A DNA stretch of 64,000 nucleotides, taken from positions 16,655,228-16,719,227 of the forward strand of contig CM034241.1 in assembly GCA_019916065.1 (NCBI GenBank). Reading direction: 5' to 3'. Origin of the DNA: Vitellaria paradoxa (lineage: Eukaryota; Streptophyta; Magnoliopsida; Ericales; Sapotaceae). Positions 12,428 to 24,610 of this stretch are shown in pieces. Made by a program: the position numbers and the translations under genes. A model generated the notes under the pieces. That model had not been told where the DNA came from. It saw only the letters and a list, made by a program, of their open reading frames with translations, and searched no databases. Within the stretch, counting starts at the first letter, position 1. Each line of letters opens with the position of its first letter.

Positions 12428-12529
12428 ACCAAACTTTGAGGCTTTAAAAGGAGAGAACTTGAAAACTTTCCAAACACCACCAAACTTTGGGGCTTTAAAA
12501 GGAGAGAACTTGAAAACTTTCCAAACACC
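12428..12529. repeat. 51-bp tandem duplication
   Basis: Two adjacent 51-bp copies begin ACCAAACTTTGAGGC and ACCAAACTTTGGGGC and differ at one position seen. The near identity suggests a recent duplication within the LTR. Confidence 0.85.
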
Positions 12530-13596
12530 CTTGGGAACACTAAAAGTGGTAAGCTACTGGGAGAGGAGAAGGGCCATTTTGGGATGGAAATGAGAAGAAG
12601 AGGAGGTGCCTATTTATAGGCATTTGAGGAGCCAAAAATTTTGCATTTGAGGCTTAAGCAAACTAGTTTGAAATGATAAAGGAAATCAAAACAATTTGCT
12701 AAACAAAGTGGGCAAACTAGTTTGAATTACAAGTTAAACAAACAAATTTGTAAAAACAAAGTAAGTAAACAAGTTTGGATAACTAGTTATACAAAAAAGT
12801 TTGCAAATCAAGGCTAGCAAACAAGTTTGAATAACAAGGAATGCAAAAAAGTTTGGGCAATGTGTTTGGTGGCAAGCACAAAAAAAGGAGCTTAGGCCAA
12901 GTTTCACAAGTTTCAGGCTTCACTCGCAAAGGTTCGAACCATTCTAAGACTTTTGGCATAGTTTCCAGGAGATTCCAAGACCTCTTGGGCACTTTTCAAA
13001 GCGATTTAGTCCAATTAGGTCAAAAACCAAACTCAAATTGGGCTTTTTGGGATTAAGTTGTGTTCATTTGAAAATTACTACTCCAAAATAGACTAAAATG
13101 GAAATGAAAGGACGACAACTTCTCCGTAACCTTTGCAAGTGTACTCCAGAGGACTTTCCCCACTAAAATCAAGTATAAAGATTTTAAAATGCCCTCATAA
13201 TGACTCATTAGCCTTTTTATGGACTTGCAAACAACTATCAAAAATTTGAGTCAGGATTTTCGAAGGAGTCCCCAGAATTTAAATTAACCTAGCTTAGGCA
13301 TACCTTTACCTCAAGGAACATATCTTGATCATTATTGTGTGATTTCAAAGTCTTCTGACTTGATTTGAGGGTCCCAATGATGTTTGTGGCTTGATTGCTA
13401 CAATTTTGCTGATAAGTGCAATTTCAGGCATTTTGATGTTGAAACCACCTCTAAAGGCATCTTTTGAATGCTCCAAGCCTAAATCCGAATTCTCTCACAT
13501 GTTTTTGTATGTTCTGGAGTTTTTTACATTTTTGGACTTGATTTGATTGCTCTGATCAATATTGCTTTATAGGTCTGTCAACAATCTTCAAAATAG

Positions 13597-13613
13597 ACTT
13601 TCAGAGCACTTTG
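13597..13613. repeat. Target-site duplication, left copy (LINE)
   Basis: ACTTTCAGAGCACTTTG here and ACTTTCAGGGCACATTG at 15353-15369 match at 15 of 17 positions. They bound the LINE exactly: the poly-T tract starts immediately after this copy. Confidence 0.8.
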
Positions 13614-15352
13614 TTTTTTTTTTTTTTTTTGGTAAGTAAGTATAATTTGGATTAATTGGGAAATTTTTACATCATTTTAGGGGCATTCCCCATATACATA
13701 TTAATTACAAAAATGGGATACCCCAAGAGTCATAAAGACTGAAGTTCTCCTCTACACTTTTAATGGTAAGAAATTATGAAGCTTTTAATCTAATTTCACA
13801 CTTAATATTGTTGATAATGTCTACAATAGTAGATGAGGTCCCTTTAAATGCTCTTGCATTACACTCATGCCAAATATGGTATACTAGTAACTCTTGTGCA
13901 AGCTTACAAATGATGCTTTTAAATTTTTTCCCACTGAATTTGCCAACTGCCTAAGTTATTTCCTCTTGCCATGGCTAAGTAGTTTTCACAATTGAGCACA
14001 TTTGCAAAACATTTCCCCTTAGTTCAACTGAGAATGGACAAAGAAAGAGTAAATGTTCTAAGCCTTCAGGGCTGCTCCCATATAGGACACAAGTAAGGTC
14101 AACATTCATTCCCCATTTGAGAAGTTTATCCTTAGTTGCAAGTCTTTCCTTTATGGCTAGCCAAAGAATAAAGTTGTGCCTTGGAATATGATTAGGAAAC
14201 CAGAGGAGATTATGCCACATTACCTTTTGGAACCGTCTTCTAATAGCATTCCAACTTGCAGTAGCATTATAGACTCCATTTGTTGATACAAGCCAAATGA
14301 ACTGATCTTGAAGAAGTGGGTGAGGTGAGTAATCAGGAGGAGAATCTAGAATTATCTCTCTGAGCTCCCATGTTCTAAGATAAGGCCATTTCCATTATTC
14401 ATTATTAACTACACTTGCCACCTTTGCATCTTTTGATAATCTAGCATCATAAGCAATCCTTGCAGTGTATTTTAGAATTAATGGTCCTTAGGGATGCCAA
14501 TTGGAGTACCAAAGGGATATGGATTCACCATTACCCACCTTGTATTTGGAGATGTGGATAGCCTCCTCCCTAAGTTTAAGTAACTTGCACTAAGTCCATG
14601 AGCAATCTGAAGGAATCTTTATTTCCCAAAGGCATTTCTTCTTTAATATATTTGATTGGCGCCACATTATACCCATAATGATAAGCTTTTAGAGAATAGG
14701 GCCCAGAGATGCCTTAGCATAGCAGCTTTGTTCCCTTCATGTAAGTTTCGGATTCCAAGCCCCCTTTCATGCTTCGATTTGCATACTTCATCCCAAGCAA
14801 CCTTGCTTCCTCCTTTTTTGAATTCGGGCCCAGTCCATAAGAATCTCCTGAGGATTTGCTCCTTTGGAAGAATAAAGTGCATGCTCCAACAAACTTGAAT
14901 ACTGAAAAGAACAGATTTGATGAAAACCAGTCTACCAGCAAAGGATAGAACTTTGGAGGTCCAACTCTTAACCCTATTGGTTATCTTATCAATGAGCTCT
15001 TTGCAATCCTCATACTTAAGTTTAGTAGAGATAAAGGGAACCCCAAATACTTGACTGGAAGATCACCCAATTGGAATCTGAGTAGTGAACAAAGGGATTG
15101 CTTCTCTTGTTAGCTGACTCCTATAATGTATACTTTGCTTTTATACCCATTCAGTTGAAGGCCCGGGTACTTGTGAAATTCTAGCAAAGCTTTTTGAATA
15201 CTTGGAATGTAGCTACATTGGGTGAGTATAGAAAAAAAAGATCATCCGCAAAACATATATAAGTTATGCGAGGCTCCATGCATTTAGGGTAAATTGTGAA
15301 GTCCCCATCTTTAACAAAATTGCTGAATAATCTTGAGAAGAACTCCATGGCC
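13614..15352 (-). mobile_element. 5'-truncated L1-type LINE (RT C-terminus and zinc-binding domain)
   Basis: The 3' tail is the T17 run at 13614-13630, a poly-A tail in sense. The minus frame at 14882-14667 reads MHFILPKEQILRRFLWTGPE, KKGGSKVAWDEVCKSKHERG and LGIRNLHEGNKAAMLRHLWA, the region after the RT palm in plant LINEs. The frame at 14220-13975 reads MWHNLLWFPNHIPRHNFILW, LAIKERLATKDKLLKWGMNV and LCPFSVELRG, the zinc-binding RT-associated domain. Endonuclease and RT palm are largely missing, and further fragments extend only to about 15350. Stops and frameshifts make it dead. The 17-bp target duplications show insertion into the Tat-like LTR, so it is younger than that LTR. Confidence 0.85.
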
Positions 15353-15369
15353 ACTTTCAGGGCACATTG
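15353..15369. repeat. Target-site duplication, right copy (LINE)
   Basis: ACTTTCAGGGCACATTG is the partner of the copy at 13597-13613, with two mismatches. Confidence 0.8.
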
Positions 15370-15689
15370 ACTTTTGAAACTTGAATTTGATCAATTCTTT
15401 GATACAAAAATGTTGAATTTCCCACCTTGAATACCTTCATGAATTCCGACAGAGTTTCAATTTCATCTAGGCTCTCAATTTGACTCTGCTTTGAATTTGA
15501 GGGCCAAATGGTCATTTTTGACCTAACATTGTCGACATTGAATCTAGGCTAATTTCCCTATCTAAAACTCAAGAATAATTGTGACAAATATTTTGGAAGT
15601 AGAATTAAATATTTACAAAGATATTTGCTTATTGGAATGAATTTTAAAAATACACAGTGTTGGGTAAAAATGGGGTGTTAACACAAACC

Positions 15690-16520
15690 TATGTTAATAA
15701 TATTGCATGTTAACCCTAATTGATTTTTATATGTCCCTATCTAAATTTTCCCTAATTTAGAATTGAAATAATTAAAACGAAGCTTTAGTGAAATAACTCA
15801 TTTTAAGCCTTAGTGAATTGTGACAATAATTGAAATATATCCCTAATTTAATTTGAAATGAATATTACCCTTCAATGAACATTTAACTCTATATTGAATT
15901 TTATCCTTAAGTAAAGTTAACCTTAATTTAAACTTGAAATAATTAATTCTAATAATGTAATTGAAGTTTATACCTAATTTAATATATATTAAAATATTAA
16001 CTCGTAATGAATATTAACCCTAATTAAATTTAACCTAAATTTAAATTTGGAATATTTAATTTTTGGAATATTTGATTTTATGCCTTAATGAATTTTAACA
16101 TTAATTGGGGTCATCCCTAATTATACTTCCTTTAATTTAATATGACATGTATACTAACCCTTATTTAATTTTATCCATAACTAATTTAACCCTTATTTAA
16201 ATTTCAAATTAAGTTGTTAAATTTAAGTCTTAATGAATTTTAACACTACTTGGATTTCATTCTTAATTATGTTTAAGCATAATTTAATTTAAAATTAATA
16301 TTAAACCTTAATGAATTTTTAAACATGTCCCTAACGTATTTCAACCATATTTTAAATTTGAAATAATTAATTTGAAGTCTTAATTCATTTTAACAGTAAA
16401 TGAATTTTATCTCTAATTATGTGATAACTATAATTTAATTTCAAATTAAATTTGCAGTGGTTAAAAATAACACTAATTACAAATTTCAATTTTAACTCTA
16501 GTTTGAACCCTCAACTAATT
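15690..16520. repeat. Degenerate AT-rich tandem repeat
   Basis: A phrase of the type CTTAATGAATTTTAACA recurs at about 15812, 16083, 16229 and 16377, joined by CCCTAATTTAATTTGAAAT-like spacers. The last three are about 147 bp apart. Copies are strongly diverged and no coding frame is present. Confidence 0.45.
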
Positions 16521-17233
16521 TTAACACTACTTATTAAGGAAAAATGAATATTAATTAACTCGTATTTGCACTAATCTATTTTTTGGTTTTTAATTAATAA
16601 TATATATTTGTTGACATATATACTTGCTAAATTTTATCGAACTAGCCGTCAAGTGTTTAATTGATAGAATTATTATCAAATTTCTTAATATTTTAAATGT
16701 AAAATATAACATGTTAACAACTAACAATCAACTCAACAAAAATTACTAATTTAACTAATTATTGAACTTAAATTAACAAATTAACAAACCAATAATTAAT
16801 ATCTTCCACAAAATAAGAAATGAATTACAAATAAATATGCATTATTACAACTTACAATTAACAACTTAACAACAAACAAAATAACGAACTTGTAAGTTAA
16901 AAAACTTATAAATAAATTAACAACTTAATTAATAAGTTCTAAATTTACCAAACTGTATTCAAATTAAAAATTTAATTAACAACCAAACATTTAACAAACC
17001 AATTCCAAAATACAAAAACTTTAATTCCAACAAAATTCCAAACTAATTTCAAAACAAAATGCCAAAAACAAAACCAGCAGATAATTTAAAATATTAGGCA
17101 AAAATTTCAAACTAATTCCAATAGAAAATTTAAGCAAAAATACAATGCCAAAACCAAAACCCAAAATTAAGATTAATATAACTAGCAAGCAAAAATAAAA
17201 TGCCACTACCAAAATGCAATGCCAGCCCAGCAA
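16521..17233. other. AT-rich stretch, no gene seen
   Basis: A-rich text with many AACAAATTAACAA phrases and, near 17050-17230, repeated AAAATGCCA and CCAAAACC words. No coding frame or element terminus is recognised. Confidence 0.5.
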
Positions 17234-17518
17234 AACCAAAAATGTAATAATCTGAATTTTTTTTTCTTAATTAAATTACTTAAGTGTGGTGGTGATACTT
17301 GTTATAGTAAAAATCTAGAAATTTGAGGATTTGAAAATTTTTGGAATTGTTTGGAAAGATTTTCGAATTTAATTTCACCCTATGTGGGAGTTTAATGTAG
17401 AATTTCTAAAATTTTTATCCAAACACTTCCTAGCCCAATTACTTATTTGGTTCAAACCAAGCCCATTAACCCATGGGTCAACCCTTTTCTTTGACTCACC
17501 TCAACTCACTTCAACTCA
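17234..17518 (+). mobile_element. Possible LTR fragment interrupted by a CACTA element
   Basis: TGTAATAATCTGAATTTT resembles the TGTAACACCCCGAATTTT start of many plant gypsy LTRs. The following text (CACCCTATGTGGGAGTTTAA) is also LTR-like. It ends at the CACTA insertion point. No continuation was found on the far side. Confidence 0.3.
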
Positions 17519-18560
17519 CACTACTAGAAAAAAGCTGATTACCAACTGACCATTACCAACCGAATATAATCGGTTGGTAAATACCAACCGACTACCAATA
17601 CATTACCAACCGATGTAAAAATTGCTAAAATTTAGATAATTATCAACTCTTTACTGACTGATCCAATTCGGTTGCTAAATTTTCGGTTGGTAATCAGTTG
17701 TTATATTGGCGGGAAACTTTTTACCAACTGATTATCAACTGCTTACAACTGGTTGGTACATATTTCAGTTGGTAATCTGGCGAGAAGACTTTTCCCACCA
17801 AATTACCAATGGATTACCCACTGAATAGTGTAGTTGTTAAATATTTTGGTTAGTTTTTTGGTTGGTAATTTGATGGTTAAATTATTACCAACCGCATTAC
17901 CAACCGCAATGTTCGACTGGTCATATAATCACCTGATGGGCAAATTAATACCAGCAGCATTGCCAACTTGTAGGTTAGTTGGTAATTTATTTAGTTAGTA
18001 TTTAGTTGGTATTCCGTTCGTAATTCGATAGCAATGTATCGAGAATATGTTTAGCAACCCAATTATCAACTGACGGTATCCTTTATCAATTTATTTGGTT
18101 GGTTATCGGTTGATAATCCATTGGTAATGAAGTGTAAATATATTTACCAACTGCATTAACCACGGCCTTTAGCGGTTGGTAATGTAGTCGGTTGGTAATC
18201 TTGTGGTAATCCGTTGGTAATCAAGCAGAAAAAGTATACTAACCAAAATACCAACTGGATTTTTCGGTTGAGAATCTATTGGTAATCGGTTGGTAATCTA
18301 TTAGGAATATATATACCAACAGAATAATGTATTCAGTTGGTAATCAGTTAGTAATCTAGCGAGAATATATTTACCAACCAAATTAACGACTGAGCTTATC
18401 GGCTAGTAATATAATCGGTTGGTAATCAGTTGGTAATCTAATGAGAAAATATTTTACCAACGTATTTACCGACGGAATGGTTTGGTTGATAATGTCATCG
18501 GTTGGTATTTGGTTGGTAATAGGGTGAGAAAATATTTTTACCAACTAATTACCAACCAAA
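17519..18560 (+). mobile_element. CACTA transposon terminus with subterminal repeat array
   Basis: CACTACTAGAAAAAAGC at 17519 is a canonical CACTA terminal inverted repeat and is preceded by TCA. The next kilobase is filled with direct and inverted copies of TTACCAACCGA and TCGGTTGGTAA, about 40 counting variants. These would be the transposase-binding subterminal repeats of an En/Spm-like element. No transposase frame follows, and no matching CTAGTAGTG end was found to the right, so this is a non-autonomous, truncated or rearranged copy. A weak GCCAACCAAC near 20575 is the only hint of another end. Confidence 0.8.
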
Positions 18561-19093
18561 AATTTTACAATTTGCATTGAACATTAGAAAAAAAAAAGAA
18601 ATTTCTAATTTCAATATTTTTATAATTAATTTTATATTAAGAAATATTTGTAATTAATTATATATATTTATATATGGCATGAAATTATTTCATGATTTAT
18701 TTGGTTCATGTGATACAACCTTTAGATAAGTAAATTCATGCATTTTTTGATAACATGGTATGATTCATACATATTGGATTCGATGTTTATATATATATAT
18801 ATTATATGTATGGTTTATACATATTGCATATAATTTAATTGACTAGGAGGAAAAGATTTTATACAATTCATATTGGTAATATTAAATTTTCATATTAATG
18901 AATTAGTGATAAATGCATGTTAGGATTATAATTGTTTAAGACATAGGGTTTAGGGTATATGATGTTCAAAATCGGACAAGTTTAAGTAATCAAACCGTTT
19001 ATGGATTCTAAAATTTACTTCTATTTTTTTAATCTTTTTCCCTGTATATATTTTTTGCTGTAAGAATTCGTATGTAAATGCCTAAGTTAGTAA
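18561..19093. other. AT-rich stretch, no gene seen
   Basis: Contains a TA-rich simple repeat near 18790-18806. It may be the body of the CACTA element at 17519, but no open frame or repeat supports that. Confidence 0.5.
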
Positions 19094-21653
19094 GGTCCCG
19101 TTTGGTAACGTTTCTATTTTCTATTTTTCTGTTTATGTTTTCAAAATTTTGTAAACTTGCAACAAAAACATGTTTGATAAATCTGTTTACGTTTTTTTTT
19201 TACAAAAAAAAAATGAAAACAAAAACAGAAAAACATAAACAGAAAAAATGTGTTTTCACTCTGGTTTTCTTTTCTGTTGCCAATATTTTGTCAATTTTAA
19301 AACTTTGTCTATTTTTGTAACATTAAATAAAAATAAATTATTTTATTCAAATATTTTTTAAAAATAAGTTATTCTAATAAATAATATAATTAAATTCAAA
19401 AAATTAATTAAATAAATAAATTAATATTATTTTTAATAAATAATAAAACTAAATTAATTAATTTAATTTAATAATTAATTATTACTAAATTATCTAAAAT
19501 AAATATCATAATTAATTTATTTAATTTAATAATTAAATTAATTTATATAAAATTATCGAACCTAAGAGCTTAAGGTAGTAAAGCTTAAAAATCGAAAGAA
19601 AACCCAGTGTATAAGTGATATGTAACAAAATTTAGACAAGAACGAAAAAAAAGTTATTTTTTTAATTAATACTAACTAGTTACTAAAATGTTAACATTTT
19701 ATTTTTTTGTTAATTTAATATTTTTACCCTTTTAAAGCTTAAACAATTTTTAAAACAAAAAAATAAATTTAATAATTTAAGAAAAAAAGTTAAAAAGGTA
19801 AGTGACTAATTTTTTTGACTAAACGTTATCTTAATTATAAAAAAAAAATTATTTGCCAAAAGAAAAAGGTCAAAAAAATTTGTTTGTAAATTTTAGTTGA
19901 TTTTGCCAACTAAACACCACTTAAATGTGTGGTGCTTGGTTTAAAAAAAATAAAAAATAAAATTAGTGTAAAAATATAATAAAAGTTAGAAAAATTAATA
20001 AAATTTAGAATAATTGTTTAGTGTAATTTAATATTAATTATATTAAAGTAACATTATTTTAAATTTAAAAATAAAAATAACAAATATTATTTATTAATTT
20101 TAAGTAATTTCATTTCTTTATCTTTTTAGAACTTATTTCCAAATATAGTCACCTAAAATATTTTTTTATTAGAAATAAATTCTTAAAATAGTTTTCAAAA
20201 ATTTTGCTTTTTAAAAATAATTTTCTAAAACTAAAACTAAATGCGACCAAATTATTTTTAAGAATATACATATAAAATGAAGAAAAAAAATATATAGTGA
20301 GTCATGATATAACTAAATTAAAGATATATATTAAATATGTGCTACACATACGAATTGGAGGAAAATAAAAAAACATTTAAAATTATTTTTAGTTAAATAT
20401 AATAGTTATTCATAAATTATTTACTAAATATCTATATAGTTTCATGTATTGTTTATGATTTCAAATTATTGAAACAAAAGTTAAAAAATTATAACAAAAA
20501 AGTTAAAGTAATTAAATAAAAATCATAAATTTTTTTATCATTTTTGGCGATCAATTGATCGCTAAAGAGGTACCTTTGCCAACCAACTTGTGACAGCCTT
20601 ATAGTTTGAATGCTACAACACGTTATTAAGGGGCCATTTGATAATACTATCATTTTTTTGTGTTTATGTTTATATATTTATATTTTCTATTTTTTATTTT
20701 TTGCTGTCATTCTTTTTTCATGAAATGAAAACTGAAACTATGTTTGGAAATATAATTTTTTTTATAATTACTAATTTTTTTATTTTCATAAAATATTTAA
20801 TTTTATTAGTTTTTAAAAATTAATTGAATTTAATAAATATATTTTACATTAATTTAATTTAATTATATTATTTATTAAAAATTTGAATAAAATATAAGTA
20901 TAATATCATTTAATCCAGTAAATATAAAATATATTAATTATAATTTAATTATATTATTTACTAAAAATAATTGAATAGAATATATTTCATAATAATTTAA
21001 ATAATTCAATTACCATATTTATTAAAAATAATTTAATACAATATAATTCATATTAAATAAATTAATTTAGTTTAATTATGATATTTATTAAATATAATTT
21101 AATAAAATATATTTAATATTAGTCAAATTAATTGTTTTAAATTAATTATTAAAATCAAATTAAATGATTTAATTATAATATTTAATAAAAATAACTTAAT
21201 AAAATATATTTATATTAATTAAATTTTAAATTAAATTAATATATTTTATTTTATTATTTATTAAAAATAATTTCATAATATATTTTTCCTATTAATTAAA
21301 TTAACTAATTTAATTTAATTATTTATTAGAAATAAATTATAATATATATTACATATTGATTTAATTATATTATTTATTAAAAAATAATTTTATTTTAATA
21401 AAATATTTGAACAAAATAATTTATTTTAATATGATGTAACAAAAATAGACAAAGTATTAGAATTGGCAAAATGTTTGCAACAGAGAAAAGTAGAATGAAA
21501 GCACTTTTTTTTTTGTTTATGTTTTTCTATTTAAGTTTTCATTTTTTTAAACAAAAAAACGTAAACAGATTTAATAAATATATTTCTGTTGTCAGCTTAC
21601 AAAATTTTAAAAATATAATTAAAAAAAAAACAAAAACGTTATCAAACGGGGTC
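19094..21653. mobile_element. Long-TIR AT-rich inverted-repeat element(s)
   Basis: The left end GGTCCCGTTTGGTAACGTTT and the reverse complement of the right end, GACCCCGTTTGATAACGTTT, match at 17 of 20 positions. The similarity continues inward for more than 200 bases (for example GTTTACGTTTTTTTG, TTTTGTAAACTTGCAACA against TTTTGTAAGCTGACAACA, TTTGTCTATTTTTGT). A second left-type end (GGGGCCATTTGATAATAC) occurs at 20630, so this may be two adjacent related copies, 19094 to about 19900 and 20630-21653, rather than one 2.56-kb fold-back. No transposase frame was seen and no clear target duplication was found, so the superfamily is undecided. The interior is almost pure A+T. Confidence 0.6.
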
Positions 21654-21778
21654 TAGCGATTAAAACTTGAATAAACATGTTAAAGTTGGGTTATAGGATA
21701 AATAATAAAACTCAAAATAGATAGGTAGTAAGTTAGAAATTTTATCATTTCAACTCGAATATTTTCCAATTATATAAG

Positions 21779-22270
21779 TTTTGTTTAGTAACGTTTATGA
21801 TTACTATTTTTATATTTATATTTACAAATTTTTAAAAACTAACAAGTAAAATATATTTGTTAAATTTGTTTTTATTTTTTTATTTTTAAAAAAAGTTAAA
21901 AATTTAAATAGAAAAATATAAAACAATGTGTTTTTACCTTTTTCTTTTACTTGTGAATTTTAACATTTTATCCATTTCTGTGGCATCAAAATAAAATGGA
22001 CTATTTGTTTCAAATATTTTATTAAACTAAAATTATTTATAATAAATAATATAACTAAATTAATTTTTAATTAAATTAAATCAATTAATTAAATTAATAT
22101 GAAATATGTTTTATTAAATTTAATTAATTTTTAAAAAATTAATAAAATTAAATATCTTATCATAATAAAAATTAATTACCGTAAACAAAACTATATTTCC
22201 AAAAACAGTTTTAATTTTATTCTAGGAAAAAAATAACTATAGAAAATAAAAATTAAGAAACTTAAACTGT
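21779..22270 (+). mobile_element. Third, partial copy of the long-TIR family
   Basis: TTTTGTTTAGTAACGTTTATG, followed by ACAAATTTTTAAAAACTAAC, TGTGTTTTTACC and CCATTTCTGTGGCATCAAAAT, parallels the left arm of the element at 19094 in order. The right end is unclear. Confidence 0.45.
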
Positions 22271-22849
22271 TAGACATAAATAGAAAAGTGTCAACTTACA
22301 AAATGAGCCCATACATTTTAATGGTCCTCTTTCATATTTAGCTTAAAAGATATGCAAAATTTATAATGGCATCACCACATCACGTCAAGATATTATTAAA
22401 AAAATTAAGGATGAAGTTAGATTGAAAACTTCTCAATTTAAGAACATTAAGTTAAAAATTGCTAACATCGTAATATGTACTAATTAGGGAATTCCTGACT
22501 TTTGTATAACTCATGCATTACCTATGTAAATTTTGTATAGTAAGGTTAAGCTTTATTGATATTGTAAGTTTTCTCTCTTTTAATTCAAATATATCTTATT
22601 TACCAAAAAACACAAAACAAAAGATCCCATTTCATATTATAGTTTTATACAAATAATACCTACCAATAAACAAAAAAACATACAAATGCTGTTACTCTAT
22701 TATATTTTTATTTATAGTTATTTCTATATTTTATTTTATTTTCATATAGTATATATTATTTTAATTATTTATGAAAATTAATTTTACTTTTGAGATCTTA
22801 GCTGATTCAAGCTACTAAATTTGTTGAACTCAATTAATTGAATGAAGTG
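22271..22849. other. No gene seen
   Basis: AT-rich intergenic-type sequence. No open frame, repeat or terminus is recognised. Confidence 0.5.
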
Positions 22850-23560
22850 GATATAATATGGCAGAGTTCAATTTGTCACACATAAAAGTGAGTATTGAGA
22901 GTATTTCTAAAGAGGATCAATTGAACACGTGGCCCTCATCAAGACTTAGAACACTTGATGAACATCCAATGACTCAACGGTCAAAGCACGTTTATAACGG
23001 TGAATGCGGGGAATGAGGGGACTGCCTTACTGCCTACACCTTCATCCGCAATCTAGCATTGTTATCCACCTCCAAATGTGGTCTGACCACTCAGGGCAGC
23101 AAGCTTGAATATGAATTTTCTTCTATAAATACCAAACAAAGTTCAAAGAAAAATGTTAGAGACTTTTACCTTACCAAAACTCTATTTTTTTGCTTTCTTA
23201 AACTGTCTTAAGCCTTCTTTATTTTTCTATCAGCAATAACTCAATCATTGGAGGGGTATTTGGCCAATCCTACCCGACTGACAGTCTTTTTCATGTGCTT
23301 AGCAAGACTTTACATTTCATTCGTAAGATTCTCATAAAGCAGTTATAATCTTCAAAGAGTAGCGTTTAGACAACTTGTCATCAACCATTGCTGAATCTTG
23401 ACACTCCAATTTTTATATTAAGATAGTATTGACCTAGTTATCATCTCTACTGGTTTCACATTACACTCAAAGTTAGTGTAACCTAAAATTATAGAAAATA
23501 AAAATCTACAGTAGCAACGAAAATTTATTTAATATTTTGGGTTGAATCTTATGTAACAGA
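22850..23560 (+). mobile_element. LTR-like segment with promoter
   Basis: Less AT-rich than its surroundings. It carries a plus-strand TATA box (CTATAAATACC at 23123-23133), followed by a leader and then CAATCATTGGAGGGGTATTT with CCTACCCGACTGACAG, phrases typical of the R/U5 part of plant gypsy LTRs. No adjacent primer site or gag was seen, so it may be a solo LTR. Boundaries are approximate. Confidence 0.45.
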
Positions 23561-24610
23561 ACCATGACCTGAACTTGGAAGAAATTCTTAGGGAAAAAAT
23601 ATTTTTTGTGTTTGTATGTCAATTTATGTTATCAGATTTTATTTAATTTCTCATGTAGCATGCAAAGCGTCTCCTTTAATACATCTATTATGATATCTTG
23701 ATGACTTGATTACAAAATGGTCATCAATAATATTGCCTCTTAATTGCCAAGATTCAATACTAAAGAATGGGTCATGTAACTTTGTAGATTTTGTAATAAA
23801 TGAGAAAATTTTGACCACAGCTAAAGCATGGGTCACGGGAAGAGGGATCTTACCCATAAAAAGAAAAAAAATGGAGAGGGGGACAAGAGGGATCCTCAAG
23901 TGTAGAATTCACGGATTCAATCATAATTGTGGATATTGTATCAAACAGTGTGTCAATTTTGTTATTTGTACGATACTTATTGGTATCAATGGATTTTGAA
24001 TTATTGTTTTGAATTTATCATCATAAAATTATATATTTATAAAAAATATAAATATATATTCAAAACCTTTAATATATCATCTAAATAATTATAAAATATA
24101 ATTTAAATATAAAATACAAGTTATAAATGTCATGTTAATATTGATTGACATAATTAATTTATCATATTTTACTCTTTATGATAGTAATAACAAATAAATA
24201 AATATGTAGAATTAGGTAAGAAATGAGAAGAAATAAAAATTTTATTTGTCATTCTTAATTTTATAGGGTTTAGGATAATAATAAAAATAAAAATATTTCC
24301 AGATAAAATACCAAAAGTTTAAAAATTTCTTGTACTATTTAGTATTTTCTAGAATTTTTGGCGTTGGCCAATAAAAACTGGTACAAATAACGGTATAAAA
24401 CAAATAGAGTAATATATCATTTTTGAGCTAGCACGAGAAGAGATTCACAACACTGGATTAAATGGCTATCTATACGCAAATTTTCTTGTATAAAAATTAA
24501 AATAGAAAATAGGTAAAATTTTTTATTTATTTAATTTTAAGGAGGTGAGTACAATTTCTAGAATATTGATAATAGAATAAAATACTCTGATTCTTCTGTT
24601 GAATATTTTG
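23561..24610. other. No recognisable gene
   Basis: An 82-codon minus-strand frame (23899-23651, containing PLSIFFLFMGKIPLPVTHAL) and a 97-codon plus-strand frame (23706-23999) overlap here. Neither resembles a known family. The rest is AT-rich. Probably non-coding. Confidence 0.4.

Larger units (their letters stand above)
10500..15683 (-). mobile_element. Long 5' LTR of the Tat-like element
   Basis: The LTR starts at TGTCGCAATTGG directly beside the primer site. It appears to end at 15683, where GGGTAAAAATGGGGTGTTAACA is, in reverse, the TGTTAACACCCC start typical of such LTRs. A minus-strand TATA box (GCCTATAAATA) lies at 12610-12620, so U3 is to the right and R/U5 to the left. R/U5 carries the GGAGCTTGGCTCC minisatellite and a 51-bp duplication. 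U3 is interrupted by a LINE at 13614-15352; without it the LTR would be about 3.4 kb. No second, same-orientation LTR is visible left of the internal region. Confidence 0.6.

Noticed and set aside
20540..20590. Second end of the CACTA element at 17519
   Set aside because: GCGATCAATTGATCGC and GCCAACCAAC resemble CACTA subterminal words, but no CTAGTAGTG-type terminus or TCA duplication follows.
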